Assembly (NCBI GenBank): GCA_027489245.1
Contig: JAIYAC010000006.1
Span: 124,001 to 188,000, forward strand
Direction of reading: 5' to 3'
Source of the DNA: Neisseriaceae bacterium
Lineage (GTDB): Bacteria > Pseudomonadota > Gammaproteobacteria > Burkholderiales > Chromobacteriaceae
Length of the DNA stretch: 64,000 nucleotides
Shown piece by piece: positions 16,352 through 25,353 of the stretch. Both the position numbers and the translations under genes were made by a program. The notes beneath the pieces are model-generated. The model saw nothing but the letters and a program-made list of their open reading frames with translations, did no database searches and was not told the origin of the DNA. The stretch's first letter is position 1; the number at the start of each line of letters is the position of its first letter.

Positions 16352-19300
16352 ATGGAAGTGAACCGGCGGCAGTTTTTCAAACTCAGCGCGGCGCAAGTAG
16401 GCGCCTCCAGCCTGGTAGCGATGGGCTTCAGCCCGGCCGAGGCGCTGGCCGAGGTGCGCCAGTACAAGCTGCTGGGTGCACGCGAAACGCGCAACACCTG
16501 TACCTACTGTTCGGTAGGCTGCGGCCTGATCCTGTACAGCCTGGGTGACGGTGCCAAAAACGCCAAATCGGAAATCATGCACATCGAAGGCGACCCGGAC
16601 CACCCGGTAAGCCGCGGCTCGCTCTGCCCCAAAGGCGCCGGCTTGCTGGACTTCATCCACAGCCCCAAACGCCTGAAATACCCGGAAGTGCGCGAAGCCG
16701 GCAGCAATGAGTGGAAGCGCATCAGCTGGCACGATGCCATCCACCGCATTGCCAAGCACATGAAAGCCGACCGCGACGCCAACGTGCTGGACAAAAACGC
16801 CGACGGCGTGCCGGTAAACCGCTGGCTGACAACCGCCATGCTCACCGCGTCGGCCGGCTCCAACGAAACCGGCATCATCACGCAAAAATTCCTGCGCAGC
16901 CTGGGCATTATCGCGACCGACGCCCAGGCCCGCGTGTGCCACGGCCCCACCGTATCGGCACTGGCGTCTACCTTTGGCCGTGGCGCCATGACCAACAGCT
17001 GGGTGGATATCAAGAACGCCGACTTTATCCTGGTGATGGGCGGCAACGCCGCCGAGGCGCACCCGGTGGGCTTCAAATGGGCCATCGAAGCCAAGAAAAC
17101 CCGCGGCACCAAGCTGATCGTGGTGGACCCGCGCTACAACCGCACCGCCGCGGTGTCCGACCTGTACATGCCGATTCGCGCCGGCGCCGACATCCCCTTC
17201 CTGGGCGGCGTGATCAACTGGCTGATCAGCCACGACAAGATTCACTGGGACTACGTAAAAGCCTATACCAACGCCAGCTTTATCGTGGGCGAAGGCTTTG
17301 GCTTTGAAGAAGGCTTGTTCAGCGGCTACGACGAAGCCAAGGGCAAATACGACCGCAGCAGCTGGGCCTACGAGCTGGACGCCGACGGCAACGCCAAAAC
17401 CGACCCCACGCTGCAGCACCCGCGCTGCGTGTGGAACCTGATGAAAGCCCACTTTGCGCGCTACACGCCCGAGGTGGTGACCAACCTGTGCGGCACGCCG
17501 GTAGAAGGCTTCCTGGAAGTGTGCAAACAGCTGGGCGAAACAGCCCGCCCGGACAAAGTCGGCACCATCCTGTACGCCCTGGGCTGGACCCAGCACACCG
17601 TGGGCGCGCAAAACATCCGCACCATGGCCATGATCCAGCTGCTGCTGGGCAATATGGGCATGCCCGGCGGCGGCGTGAACGCGCTGCGCGGCCACTCCAA
17701 TATCCAGGGCCTGTCCGACCTGGGCCTGCTGTCCACCGCCCTGCCCGGCTACCTGACGCTGCCCAACGAAAAAGACCACCCCGACTACGCCAGCTACATC
17801 AGCAAAACCACGCCCAAGGCGCTGCAGCCCAACCAGTTCAACTACTGGAGCAACACGCCCAAGTTCTTTGTCAGCCTGATGAAGTGGTTCTGGGGTGACA
17901 AAGCCAGTGCAGACAACAACTGGGGCTTCGACTGGCTGCCCAAGTGGGACAAGCTGTACGACGTGCTGCACATCGTGGAGCTGATGCACCAGGGCAAGAT
18001 GAATGGCTTTATCGTGCAGGGCTTCAACCCGCTGGCGTCCTTCCCCGATGCCACCAAGGTCACACAGGCGTTCAGCAAGCTGAAATACATGGTGATCATC
18101 GACCCGATCGCCACCGAAACCTCTACCTTCTGGCAGAACCACGGCGAGGCGCACAACGTGAACCCGGCCGACATCCAGACCGAGGTATTCCGCCTGCCGT
18201 CCACTTGCTTTGCCGAAGAAGACGGCGCCATTGTCAGCTCGGCACGCTGGCTGCAGTGGCACTGGAAAGGCGCCGACGCGCCGGGCGAAGCCAAGGGCGA
18301 CAACGAGATTATCGGCGAGCTGTTCAACACCCTGCGCCAGATGTACCTGCAGGAAGGCGGCAAGGTGGCCGAGCCTATCCTGAACGTGGCGTGGAACTAC
18401 CGCGACCCGAACGCCCCGAGCCCGGAAGAACTGGCGCGCGAAATGAACGGCAAGGCGCTGGCCGACCTGCCAGACCCGAAAGAGCCGGGCAAATTCCTGG
18501 CCAAAAAAGGCGAACAGCTGCCCGGCTTTGCCGCCCTGCAGGACGACGGCAGCACCAGCTGCGCCTGCTGGATTTTCTCTGGCAGCTGGACGCAAGCCGG
18601 CAACCAGATGGCGCGCCGCGACAACACCGACACTGGCCTGGGCAACACGCCGGGCTGGTCGTGGGCGTGGCCGGCCAACCGCCGCATCCTGTACAACCGC
18701 GCCAGCTGCAACCCGGCCGGCGCGCCGTGGGACCCGAAGCGCAAGCTGATCGGCTGGAACGGCGAAAAATGGGCTGGGGCGGATATCCCCGATTTCAAGG
18801 CCGACGCCGGCCCGGACAGCGGCATGAACCCGTTCATCATGAACCCGGAAGGCGTCGCGCGGCTGTTCTGTACCGACAAGCTGGCCGACGGCCCTTTCCC
18901 CGAGCACTACGAACCGATGGAAAGCCCGATCGGCACCAACCCGCTGCACCCCAAAGTGGTCAGCAGCCCGGCGGTGCGCATCTTCAAGACCGACCGCGAG
19001 CGCCTGGGCACGCACAAGGACTACCCGTACGTGGGTACCACCTACCGCCTGACCGAGCACTTCCAGTTCTGGACCAAGTCGGTGCTGCTGAACGCCATTG
19101 CCCAGCCGGAACAGTTTGTCGAAATCGGCGTGGCGCTGGCGCAGGAAAAAGGCATTGTGCAGGGCGACACGGTGAAAGTGAGCTCCAAGCGCGGCTTCAT
19201 CAAGGCCAAGGCGGTGGTGACCAAGCGGCTGATGGCGCTGCAGGTCAACGGCCAGACCGTGCACCAGATCGGCATTCCGCTGCACTGGGGCTGGGAAGGC

Positions 19301-19408
19301 GTGGCGCAAAAAGGCTATCTCACCAACAGCCTGCCCCCCGCCGTGGGTGACTGCAATACGCAGACCCCCGAGTACAAATCCTTCCTGGTAAACCTGGAAA
19401 AAGCCTGA
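16352..19408 (+). CDS. fdnG: Formate dehydrogenase-N/O type, catalytic alpha subunit (Cys form)
   Basis: A 1018-residue molybdopterin oxidoreductase oxidising formate to CO2 at the periplasmic face. The N-terminus is a Tat signal (NRRQFFK, then a hydrophobic stretch and an AEALAE cleavage region). The [4Fe-4S] site is [10 protein letters not shown] followed by RGSLCPKG. The Mo ligand position, selenocysteine 196 in E. coli FdnG, is here Cys196 (ARVCHGPTV), encoded [16 protein letters not shown] and [13 protein letters not shown] are typical. An AAGGAG ribosome site precedes the ATG. It is first gene of fdnGHI-fdhDE, driven by the sigma-54 site at 16273. Confidence 0.96.
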   Translation: MEVNRRQFFKLSAAQVGASSLVAMGFSPAEALAEVRQYKLLGARETRNTCTYCSVGCGLILYSLGDGAKNAKSEIMHIEGDPDHPVSRGSLCPKGAGLLDFIHSPKRLKYPEVREAGSNEWKRISWHDAIHRIAKHMKADRDANVLDKNADGVPVNRWLTTAMLTASAGSNETGIITQKFLRSLGIIATDAQARVCHGPTVSALASTFGRGAMTNSWVDIKNADFILVMGGNAAEAHPVGFKWAIEAKKTRGTKLIVVDPRYNRTAAVSDLYMPIRAGADIPFLGGVINWLISHDKIHWDYVKAYTNASFIVGEGFGFEEGLFSGYDEAKGKYDRSSWAYELDADGNAKTDPTLQHPRCVWNLMKAHFARYTPEVVTNLCGTPVEGFLEVCKQLGETARPDKVGTILYALGWTQHTVGAQNIRTMAMIQLLLGNMGMPGGGVNALRGHSNIQGLSDLGLLSTALPGYLTLPNEKDHPDYASYISKTTPKALQPNQFNYWSNTPKFFVSLMKWFWGDKASADNNWGFDWLPKWDKLYDVLHIVELMHQGKMNGFIVQGFNPLASFPDATKVTQAFSKLKYMVIIDPIATETSTFWQNHGEAHNVNPADIQTEVFRLPSTCFAEEDGAIVSSARWLQWHWKGADAPGEAKGDNEIIGELFNTLRQMYLQEGGKVAEPILNVAWNYRDPNAPSPEELAREMNGKALADLPDPKEPGKFLAKKGEQLPGFAALQDDGSTSCACWIFSGSWTQAGNQMARRDNTDTGLGNTPGWSWAWPANRRILYNRASCNPAGAPWDPKRKLIGWNGEKWAGADIPDFKADAGPDSGMNPFIMNPEGVARLFCTDKLADGPFPEHYEPMESPIGTNPLHPKVVSSPAVRIFKTDRERLGTHKDYPYVGTTYRLTEHFQFWTKSVLLNAIAQPEQFVEIGVALAQEKGIVQGDTVKVSSKRGFIKAKAVVTKRLMALQVNGQTVHQIGIPLHWGWEGVAQKGYLTNSLPPAVGDCNTQTPEYKSFLVNLEKA

Positions 19409-19421
19409 GGAGCCCCGGACC

Positions 19422-20324
19422 ATGGCACTGCAATCACTTGATATTACCCGCCGCTCCGCCAGCCCCACGGCTAGCCCGCAGGCGCGCAAGACCATCGAAA
19501 TCGCCAAGCTGATCGACGTTTCCACCTGTATCGGCTGCAAGGCCTGCCAGGTGGCCTGCTCGGAGTGGAACGACATCCGCGAGGAGGTTGGCCACAACAT
19601 CGGCGTGTACGACAACCCTACCGACCTGAGCGCCGACGCCTGGACGGTGATGCGCTTTGCCGAAGAAGAAAGCAACGGCAAGCTGGAATGGCTGATCCGC
19701 AAAGACGGCTGCATGCACTGCGCCGACCCCGGCTGCCTGAAAGCCTGCCCGTCGCCGGGTGCCATCATCCAGTACAGCAATGGCATTGTGGATTTCCACC
19801 AGGAAAACTGCATCGGCTGTGGCTACTGCATTTCCGGCTGCCCGTTCAACGTGCCGCGCATCAGCAAAAAGGACAACAAAGCCTACAAATGCACGATGTG
19901 CTCGGACCGCGTGTCGGTAGGCCAGGAGCCAGCCTGCGTGAAAACCTGCCCGACTGGCGCCATCCAGTTTGGTAGCAAGGAAGACATGAAAGACGTGGCC
20001 GCCACCCGCGTGGCCGACCTGAAAACCCGTGGCTACGCCAACGCCGGCCTGTACGACCCGCAAGGCGTGGGCGGCACCCACGTGATGTACGTGCTGCACC
20101 ACGCCGACAAACCAGAGCAGTATTCCGGCCTGCCGAAAGACCCGGCCATCAGCACCACCGTACAGCTGTGGAAAGGCTGGCTCAAACCGCTGGCCACCAT
20201 CGGTATTGCCGCGGCCGGCCTGTTCGGCTTCTTCCACTACATCACCGTGGGCCCGAACCGCCCGGACGACGAAGACGAACACGCTGCGGCCAACCCTGCC
20301 GCCAAACAGGAGGACAAGGCATGA
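19422..20324 (+). CDS. fdnH: Formate dehydrogenase iron-sulfur beta subunit
   Basis: A 300-residue ferredoxin-like subunit carrying electrons from the alpha subunit to the cytochrome b. It has four cysteine clusters: [40 protein letters not shown] and CTMCSDRV...CVKTCP. A single C-terminal membrane helix ([20 protein letters not shown]) anchors it. It is 13 nt after fdnG, and its end overlaps fdnI by 4 nt. A 10-mer repeat word occurs at 20286. Confidence 0.96.
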   Translation: MALQSLDITRRSASPTASPQARKTIEIAKLIDVSTCIGCKACQVACSEWNDIREEVGHNIGVYDNPTDLSADAWTVMRFAEEESNGKLEWLIRKDGCMHCADPGCLKACPSPGAIIQYSNGIVDFHQENCIGCGYCISGCPFNVPRISKKDNKAYKCTMCSDRVSVGQEPACVKTCPTGAIQFGSKEDMKDVAATRVADLKTRGYANAGLYDPQGVGGTHVMYVLHHADKPEQYSGLPKDPAISTTVQLWKGWLKPLATIGIAAAGLFGFFHYITVGPNRPDDEDEHAAANPAAKQEDKA

Positions 20325-20941
20325 AAGAGCAACTGATCCAGCGCTATAGCGCGGCCGAACGCATCAACCACTGGATTGTGGCGGTGTGCTTCATCCTGCT
20401 GGCACTGTCCGGCCTGGCGTTTTTCTACCCGGCGTTTTTCTGGCTGACCGGCGTATTCGGCACCCCGCAGCTGGCGCGCATCGTGCACCCCTTTGTTGGC
20501 GTGATCATGTTCGTGGCCTTTGCGCGGCAGTTTTTCCGCTACTGGCACCATAACCTGATCAACAGCGAAGACATCCGCTGGATGAAATCGGTCAAAACCG
20601 TGCTGTCCGGCCACGAGGTAGGCGACACCGGCAAGTACAACGGCGGCCAGAAAGGCATGTTCTGGCTGATGTGCGCGTGCATGGCCGTGCTGCTGGTATC
20701 GGGCTTTATTGCCTGGCGGCCGTACTTTGCCGGCAGCTTCCCCATTCCGGTGATCCGCCTGGCGCTGCTGGCGCACGCCTGGGCCGCCACCGGGCTGATT
20801 GCCGGCATCATCGTGCACGTGTACGCCGCGTTCTGGGTGAAAGGCACCATCCGTGCCATGGTAGAAGGCGTAGTGACCCACGCCTGGGCCAAAAAACACC
20901 ACCCGCGCTGGTACCGCGAGATGACAGGCAAACAGAAATGA
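20321..20941 (+). CDS. fdnI: Formate dehydrogenase cytochrome b556 gamma subunit
   Basis: A 206-residue four-helix membrane cytochrome passing electrons to quinone. Helices are about 17-40, 53-72, 113-133 and 150-173. Candidate haem-ligand histidines appear in [19 protein letters not shown] and the last helix ([16 protein letters not shown]). The start ATG overlaps the fdnH stop as ATGA and has AGGAGGACAAGGC upstream. It overlaps fdhD by 4 nt. Confidence 0.94.
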   Translation: MKEQLIQRYSAAERINHWIVAVCFILLALSGLAFFYPAFFWLTGVFGTPQLARIVHPFVGVIMFVAFARQFFRYWHHNLINSEDIRWMKSVKTVLSGHEVGDTGKYNGGQKGMFWLMCACMAVLLVSGFIAWRPYFAGSFPIPVIRLALLAHAWAATGLIAGIIVHVYAAFWVKGTIRAMVEGVVTHAWAKKHHPRWYREMTGKQK

Positions 20942-21798
20942 GCTGCGCGCTACCGCTGCCCGCCGATGACACCCTGCCAGCCAGCCAGTGCCTGCCGGTA
21001 CTGCGGCTGCAGGCGGGCAGCGCCGTGGCCGCCACCGACCAGCTGATTGCCGAAGTGCCCGTGGCCATGGTGTACAACGGCATCTCGCACGCCGTGCTGC
21101 TGGCCAGCCCTGCCGACCTACACGATTTCGCGCTGGGCTTTGCCCTGAGCGAAGGCATCCTTACCCACGCCGGCGAGCTGTACGACTGCGAGGCATGGCA
21201 AGGCGAGGCCGGCATCGAGCTGCGGCTGGACATCGCCAGCGCGCGCTTCAGCCAGCTCAAGGCGCGGCGGCGCAATATGGCTGGGCGCACCGGCTGCGGC
21301 CTGTGCGGCGTCGATAGCCTGGACGCCGTGGCGCAAACCATCGCACCCCTGCCGCTGCGGCCAACCCTGCACGCCGACAGCATTGCGCGTGCCGTGGCCG
21401 CCCTGCCCGCACAGCAGCCGCTGCACGCCGCCACCGGCGCCGCGCACGGGGCCGCCTACTGCCACGCTGACGGCAGCATTGTGCTGGTACGCGAAGACGT
21501 AGGCCGCCACAACGCGCTGGACAAGCTGATCGGCGCGCTGCGCCGGCAGGGCGTCGACACCCGCGACGGCTTTGTGCTGGTCTCCAGCCGCGCCAGCTAC
21601 GAAATGGTGCAGAAAACCGCGCAGGCCGGCATACCAGTTCTGATCGCCGTGTCTGCCCCCACCGCCTATGCGGCCCAGCTGGCCGGGCAATGCGGCCTGC
21701 TATTGGCAGGCTTTGCCCGCCCCGGCCGCCTGGTGGCCTATACCCATACCGAGCGGCTTATCACCGCCACCGCAACGGAACCACACCATGTTTATTGA
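20938..21798 (+). CDS. fdhD: Formate dehydrogenase accessory sulfurtransferase FdhD
   Basis: A 286-residue protein. FdhD passes sulfur from IscS to the molybdenum cofactor, which formate dehydrogenase needs for activity. The paired-cysteine motif TGCGLCGVDSL is present, as are VREDVGRHNALDKLIG and VSSRASYEMVQKTAQAGIP. The start overlaps fdnI by 4 nt and the end overlaps fdhE. A repeat 10-mer is read in frame as LRPT at 21357. Confidence 0.95.
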   Translation: MSCALPLPADDTLPASQCLPVLRLQAGSAVAATDQLIAEVPVAMVYNGISHAVLLASPADLHDFALGFALSEGILTHAGELYDCEAWQGEAGIELRLDIASARFSQLKARRRNMAGRTGCGLCGVDSLDAVAQTIAPLPLRPTLHADSIARAVAALPAQQPLHAATGAAHGAAYCHADGSIVLVREDVGRHNALDKLIGALRRQGVDTRDGFVLVSSRASYEMVQKTAQAGIPVLIAVSAPTAYAAQLAGQCGLLLAGFARPGRLVAYTHTERLITATATEPHHVY

Positions 21799-22672
21799 TG
21801 ATCTGGCCATTCAGGACACCGCCATCCCGCAGCCGCTACGCCCCCCGGGCCAGCAAGTGTTTGCCCGCCGTGCCGAACGCCTGCGCACCCTGGCACAGGG
21901 CCATGCCATGGCCGATTTCCTGTACTGCTGCGCTGACATTGCACAAGCCCAGCAAGCCTGCCACGACCGCCTGTCAGAACAGGCCGTGAACAGCACAGCC
22001 TGCCTGCGCGACATGCTGGCCCAGCTGCGCCAAACGCTAGGCCAGGTGCTGGGCGACGCCAGCCACAGCGCCATTCATTGCCTGCTAGCCATGGACGACG
22101 ACGCTCTGCAGGCGCAGGCGCTCGCCCTGCGCGCCGGTATCGCTGCGGCCAACCCTGCCCTGCAGGCCGGGCTGCCGCTGCTGGGCGCTGCCTTGCAGGT
22201 GCAAGCCGTCATCAGTGCCCGCCAGCGCGATCTGAGCCGCCTGCAGCACACCGAAAGCGCGAACTGCCCGGTATGCCACGCGCCGCCAGTGGCATCGCTG
22301 CTGCGCCGTGGCGACAGTGGCCATGCTGTGCGCTACGCCTGCTGCAGCCAGTGCGCCAGCGAATGGCACGTTACCCGCGTAAAGTGCCTGGGTTGCGGCA
22401 ATACGCGCCAGCTGCAATACCGCAGCCTGGCGCACCGCGATGCCGAGCCCGCCGCGCCCAACCACAAGCAGCCGCATCAGCACCGCGCCGTGCAAGAGGC
22501 GGAATGCTGCGACAGCTGCCATGGCGAACTCAAAATAGTGTCCACCCTGCTGGACGCGCAGGCCGAGCCGTTTGCCGACGACCTGGCCAGCCTGATGCTG
22601 GACATGCTATCCGGCGAAGCCGGCTACGGCCGTATCGGCGTGAACCCGTACTTTATTGCCGGCCAGGCCTAA
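21788..22672 (+). CDS. fdhE: Formate dehydrogenase formation protein FdhE
   Basis: A 294-residue iron-binding maturation factor for respiratory formate dehydrogenase. The C-terminal half has the paired CxxC motifs CPVCHAPP, CCSQCASEWH, CLGCGN and CCDSCHGELK. The N-terminal half is helical. It overlaps fdhD by 11 nt and is last in the operon; a repeat word at 22682 and a terminator at 22714 follow. A further 10-mer word lies inside at 22145. Confidence 0.94.
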   Translation: MFIDDLAIQDTAIPQPLRPPGQQVFARRAERLRTLAQGHAMADFLYCCADIAQAQQACHDRLSEQAVNSTACLRDMLAQLRQTLGQVLGDASHSAIHCLLAMDDDALQAQALALRAGIAAANPALQAGLPLLGAALQVQAVISARQRDLSRLQHTESANCPVCHAPPVASLLRRGDSGHAVRYACCSQCASEWHVTRVKCLGCGNTRQLQYRSLAHRDAEPAAPNHKQPHQHRAVQEAECCDSCHGELKIVSTLLDAQAEPFADDLASLMLDMLSGEAGYGRIGVNPYFIAGQA

Positions 22673-22681
22673 GCGCAGCCC

Positions 22682-22693
22682 GCGGCCAACCTT
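22682..22693 (-). repeat. Uptake-like word after fdhE
   Basis: GCGGCCAACCTT, preceded by C instead of the consensus T. It lies 10 nt after the fdhE stop, ahead of the terminator. Confidence 0.75.
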
Positions 22694-22713
22694 GGCCAAA
22701 CGCATCGCCATGC

Positions 22714-22743
22714 AAAACGGCCGCACAGTGTGCGGCCGTTTTC
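22714..22743. terminator. Terminator of the formate dehydrogenase operon
   Basis: Arms AAAACGGCCGCAC and GTGCGGCCGTTTT around a tiny loop. Symmetric A and T runs allow action on both strands, toward the convergent secreted-protein gene. Confidence 0.9.
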
Positions 22744-22767
22744 ATGAGACGTGCGGGATAGCGCCCG

Positions 22768-23379
22768 CTACGGCGTAATGACGCATTTGAACTGCTGCGG
22801 CGATACCGGCTGCGGGTTGCCACCGTTATCTGCCGTGTTCCATGCCACCAGGCCATCGCCCCACCAGAAACCCCAGTTGCCAATGGGCGTACCATCGGCC
22901 GGCCGGGGGACGCTCAGCAACCCTGCCGGCAGGGCAAACTCTTTCTTGCAGCGGCCATCCTCTGTGATGCCACCCATCTGGTTATTGCTATTGGAACGCC
23001 AGTCGGCGGGGCACTGCACCACCTGCCGGCGGTTCAGCACATAGGTTTTGCCGGTATAGGTTTGCGTGTTTTCCCCTAGCCTGGAGTGCAGCGTCATCGG
23101 CACCTGATCCGGCGCAATGGCTAGCGGGTAGGAACACAGCGCATTGCCGATAAGCTGCTTTTTATCGGCAAAGGCCACATCGCACTTGTTACGGCAGTCG
23201 TTCTGGTCGGATGGCTTGACCACCCACAGTTTGGGGCGCCAGTTCACGCTGGTCGTCAGGTTGAACAGCACCTGGTTAGGCTGGTTGCGCACCAGGTCAC
23301 AGTGGCAGGTTTTTTCCAGCACCACCGCTAACGACAGGGCGGGCAGGCAGGCGGCTAGCAAAAGCAGCAATCTTTTCAT
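22768..23379 (-). CDS. Unrecognised secreted cysteine-containing protein
   Basis: A 203-residue protein with a clear Sec signal (MKRLLLLLAACLPALSLAVV). The mature part has about eight cysteines (CHCD, CRNKCD, LCSY, QCPAD, RCKKE, KCVI) and many aromatic and Asn/Gln residues, suggesting a disulfide-bonded periplasmic or exported protein. I do not recognise a family. The start is supported by AAGGA upstream. It is monocistronic and convergent with fdhE. Its composition is lower in GC than the flanking genes, which hints at different origin but does not prove it. Confidence 0.75.
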   Translation of the reverse strand: MKRLLLLLAACLPALSLAVVLEKTCHCDLVRNQPNQVLFNLTTSVNWRPKLWVVKPSDQNDCRNKCDVAFADKKQLIGNALCSYPLAIAPDQVPMTLHSRLGENTQTYTGKTYVLNRRQVVQCPADWRSNSNNQMGGITEDGRCKKEFALPAGLLSVPRPADGTPIGNWGFWWGDGLVAWNTADNGGNPQPVSPQQFKCVITP

Positions 23380-23548
23380 GGCTTTTCCTTTTTCAAGCAA
23401 GCAAAGCCCCTTGTGGCAATGACATACCGCTTTTCTGGTTTGGCCCCACCATAGCACCCGCAGCCAGGCATGGTGCAGCTTTATGCCATACACCTGCGCC
23501 AGCTATAGAAAGCCTCGTTCACTGACAGGAAAGTCACGAGAAAACACG

Positions 23549-24469
23549 CTACCCGGCACGCACGCCCTCGCCCGCCGTGGCGGGCCAGCGGTAGTAGATA
23601 TCCCACTCTTCTTCGTGCGTGGGAACGAAACCGTGGCGCTGGTAAAAAAGGTTGGCCGCACTGCCGCGCAGCGCGCCCAGGCACAGCGGCAGGCCAGCAC
23701 GGGCAGCCTGTGCCTGTAGCTGCTGCAACACCGCACCGCCTATGCCCTGCCCCTGCAAGCCCGGCAGCACATACAGGTGGTCCAGATAATGGCAGTCGGC
23801 CAGCGGCCGGCAGGCCACAAAGCCCACGCGCTGCCCGCCCTGCACGATCCAGTGTGTGACCGCCGGCTGGTAGCTGGCGGCCAGCCGCGCCCGGGCGCGC
23901 TCGGGGTCGAAACGGCCAATGGCTTGCAGGCTGGGCTGCATGGCAGCAAGACGCAGCGCCAGCAGCGCCTCGAAATCGTCAGCAGCACACGGCTGCAACT
24001 GATAGCCCGCGCTGGCAGGGTGCAGTGTTTTGCGCATGAAAACACTTAAGGGGTGATCGGGATAGTCGCCAAAGGCGGCGCAGCGCTCAAAACCCAGCGA
24101 GGCGTAGAACGCCAGCGCCTCCGGCTGCAAGGGGCCGGTTTCCAGCTGCAGCAACTGGCAGCCTTCCGCCCTGGCGGCGGTTTCCAGTGCCAGCAGCAGC
24201 TGCCGTGCTATACCCTGCCCGCGTGCGGCCGGCTGCACGTACATGCGCTTCACCTCGCCACTATCCGGCCCCAGCACGACCGCGGCGCAGCCAATGGCCT
24301 GCCCGCTGTCATCTCGCGCCACGGCAAAACGCACCGGCGGCTGGCTCAGCGCGCTGATGTCCAGCGTATAGCAGGCCTCGGGCGGATACAGGCTGGATTG
24401 GTAAGCATCGAGTTCAGCAATCAGCGCGATGACATCCGGCTGATCGGGGTGTTCAAAGGCAATGGCCAT
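23549..24469 (-). CDS. Tandem GNAT N-acetyltransferase
   Basis: A 306-residue protein with two GNAT folds in a row. The first (1-160) has the acetyl-CoA loop QPAARGQGIARQLL and FYASLGFERC. The second (about 165-300) has LPGLQGQGIGGAVLQQL and FYQRHGFVPTHEEEWDIYY. Substrates are unknown. The start chosen is MAIAFEHPDQ. Repeat words lie inside (23649) and just upstream (24494). Confidence 0.87.
   Translation of the reverse strand: MAIAFEHPDQPDVIALIAELDAYQSSLYPPEACYTLDISALSQPPVRFAVARDDSGQAIGCAAVVLGPDSGEVKRMYVQPAARGQGIARQLLLALETAARAEGCQLLQLETGPLQPEALAFYASLGFERCAAFGDYPDHPLSVFMRKTLHPASAGYQLQPCAADDFEALLALRLAAMQPSLQAIGRFDPERARARLAASYQPAVTHWIVQGGQRVGFVACRPLADCHYLDHLYVLPGLQGQGIGGAVLQQLQAQAARAGLPLCLGALRGSAANLFYQRHGFVPTHEEEWDIYYRWPATAGEGVRAG
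23649..23660 (+). repeat. Uptake-like 12-mer inside GNAT gene
   Basis: AGGTTGGCCGCA preceded by AAAAA. On the coding strand it spans the Ala-Ala-Asn-Leu of GSAANLFYQ. Confidence 0.8.
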
Positions 24470-24493
24470 CGTGCGGCTCCGGGCAAAAGACAA

Positions 24494-24505
24494 AGGTTGG
24501 CCGCA
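24494..24505 (+). repeat. Uptake-like 12-mer, intergenic
   Basis: Exact AGGTTGGCCGCA, preceded by CAA, between the GNAT gene and the terminator of the RNA methyltransferase gene. Confidence 0.85.
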
Positions 24506-24534
24506 AATAAAAACGGCAGGGCTTTCACCCTGCC
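24506..24534 (-). terminator. Terminator of the motB-to-RNA methyltransferase operon
   Basis: On the minus strand GGCAGGG and CCCTGCC form a stem around TGAAAG, followed by GTTTTTATTTG, 25 nt after the RNA methyltransferase stop. Confidence 0.85.
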
Positions 24535-24558
24535 ATGCCATGGTGATGCTGGCAAGCC

Positions 24559-25350
24559 TTAGCTGCCGGCCTCCAGCTGCCGCACGCGCTCGAACAGGCA
24601 CACGGTAGCGGCCATGGCCACGTTCAGCGATTCGGCGTGGCCGGGCATGGGGATGCGCACGCGCAGGTCGGCAGCGGCCAGCACGTCGGCGCTGACGCCG
24701 GCGCCCTCATTACCGAACACAAAGGCCACATCACCGGCCAGATTCTGGCCATACAGCGACACGCTGCCTTCCAGATGCGTCACCAGCTTGCGCCCTGGCC
24801 AGGCGGCCAGTACGGCGGGCAGGTCGGCTGCTTCGTGGATATGCAGGGCAAAGTGCGCACCCATGCCGGCACGCAGCACCTTGGGCGAGTACACGTCTAC
24901 GCAGCCTTTGGACAAATACACATCGCGCACGTTGGCCGCGGCAGCGCAGCGCAGGATGGTACCCAGGTTGCCGGGGTCTTGCACGTCGTCCAGCATCACA
25001 CACGGTGCACCGGCGGCGGTAGGCTGCGGTGCCGGGCGGCGGCACACGGTAAGCACTTCGGCCGGGGTGGCCAGTGCGGTGACTTTGGCCAATACCGGCG
25101 TGGCCACCAGCACCGCCAGGCGGCGCTCCAGCCTGGCCAGCAAGGGCAGCAGCTCGCCGTGGTGCTGCGCGCTTTCGTTGACGTAGACGGCATCAATGGT
25201 CAGGCCGGCATCGATGGCGGATTGCAGCAGGTGCAGGCCTTCCAGCACGAGCTGGCCGTGTTTGCGGCGCTCGCGCGCATTGCCAAGCAAGCGGCCCAGA
25301 TGCTTGAGTTCATCGTTGGCCGCCGAAGTAAGGGTTTTCTGGAATGTCAT
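24559..25350 (-). CDS. SPOUT (TrmH/SpoU) RNA 2'-O-methyltransferase
   Basis: A 263-residue protein with an N-terminal substrate-binding domain (LGNARERRKHGQLVLEGLHLLQSA) and a knotted SPOUT methyltransferase domain. The three SpoU motifs are DDVQDPGNLGTILRCA, AFVFGNEGAGVS and ESLNVAMAATVCLFE. It methylates ribose in rRNA or tRNA; the target is not predictable here. It is last gene of the operon begun by motB, 3 nt after the HDOD gene. Confidence 0.93.
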   Translation of the reverse strand: MTFQKTLTSAANDELKHLGRLLGNARERRKHGQLVLEGLHLLQSAIDAGLTIDAVYVNESAQHHGELLPLLARLERRLAVLVATPVLAKVTALATPAEVLTVCRRPAPQPTAAGAPCVMLDDVQDPGNLGTILRCAAAANVRDVYLSKGCVDVYSPKVLRAGMGAHFALHIHEAADLPAVLAAWPGRKLVTHLEGSVSLYGQNLAGDVAFVFGNEGAGVSADVLAAADLRVRIPMPGHAESLNVAMAATVCLFERVRQLEAGS

Positions 25351-25353
25351 GCT

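Noticed and set aside
16187-19813. Open frame of about 1200 codons on the minus strand across fdnG
   Set aside because: It is the antisense shadow of fdnG and fdnH, caused by strong third-position GC bias. It has no ribosome site and its composition (Val, Gly, His, Arg repeats) matches no protein family.
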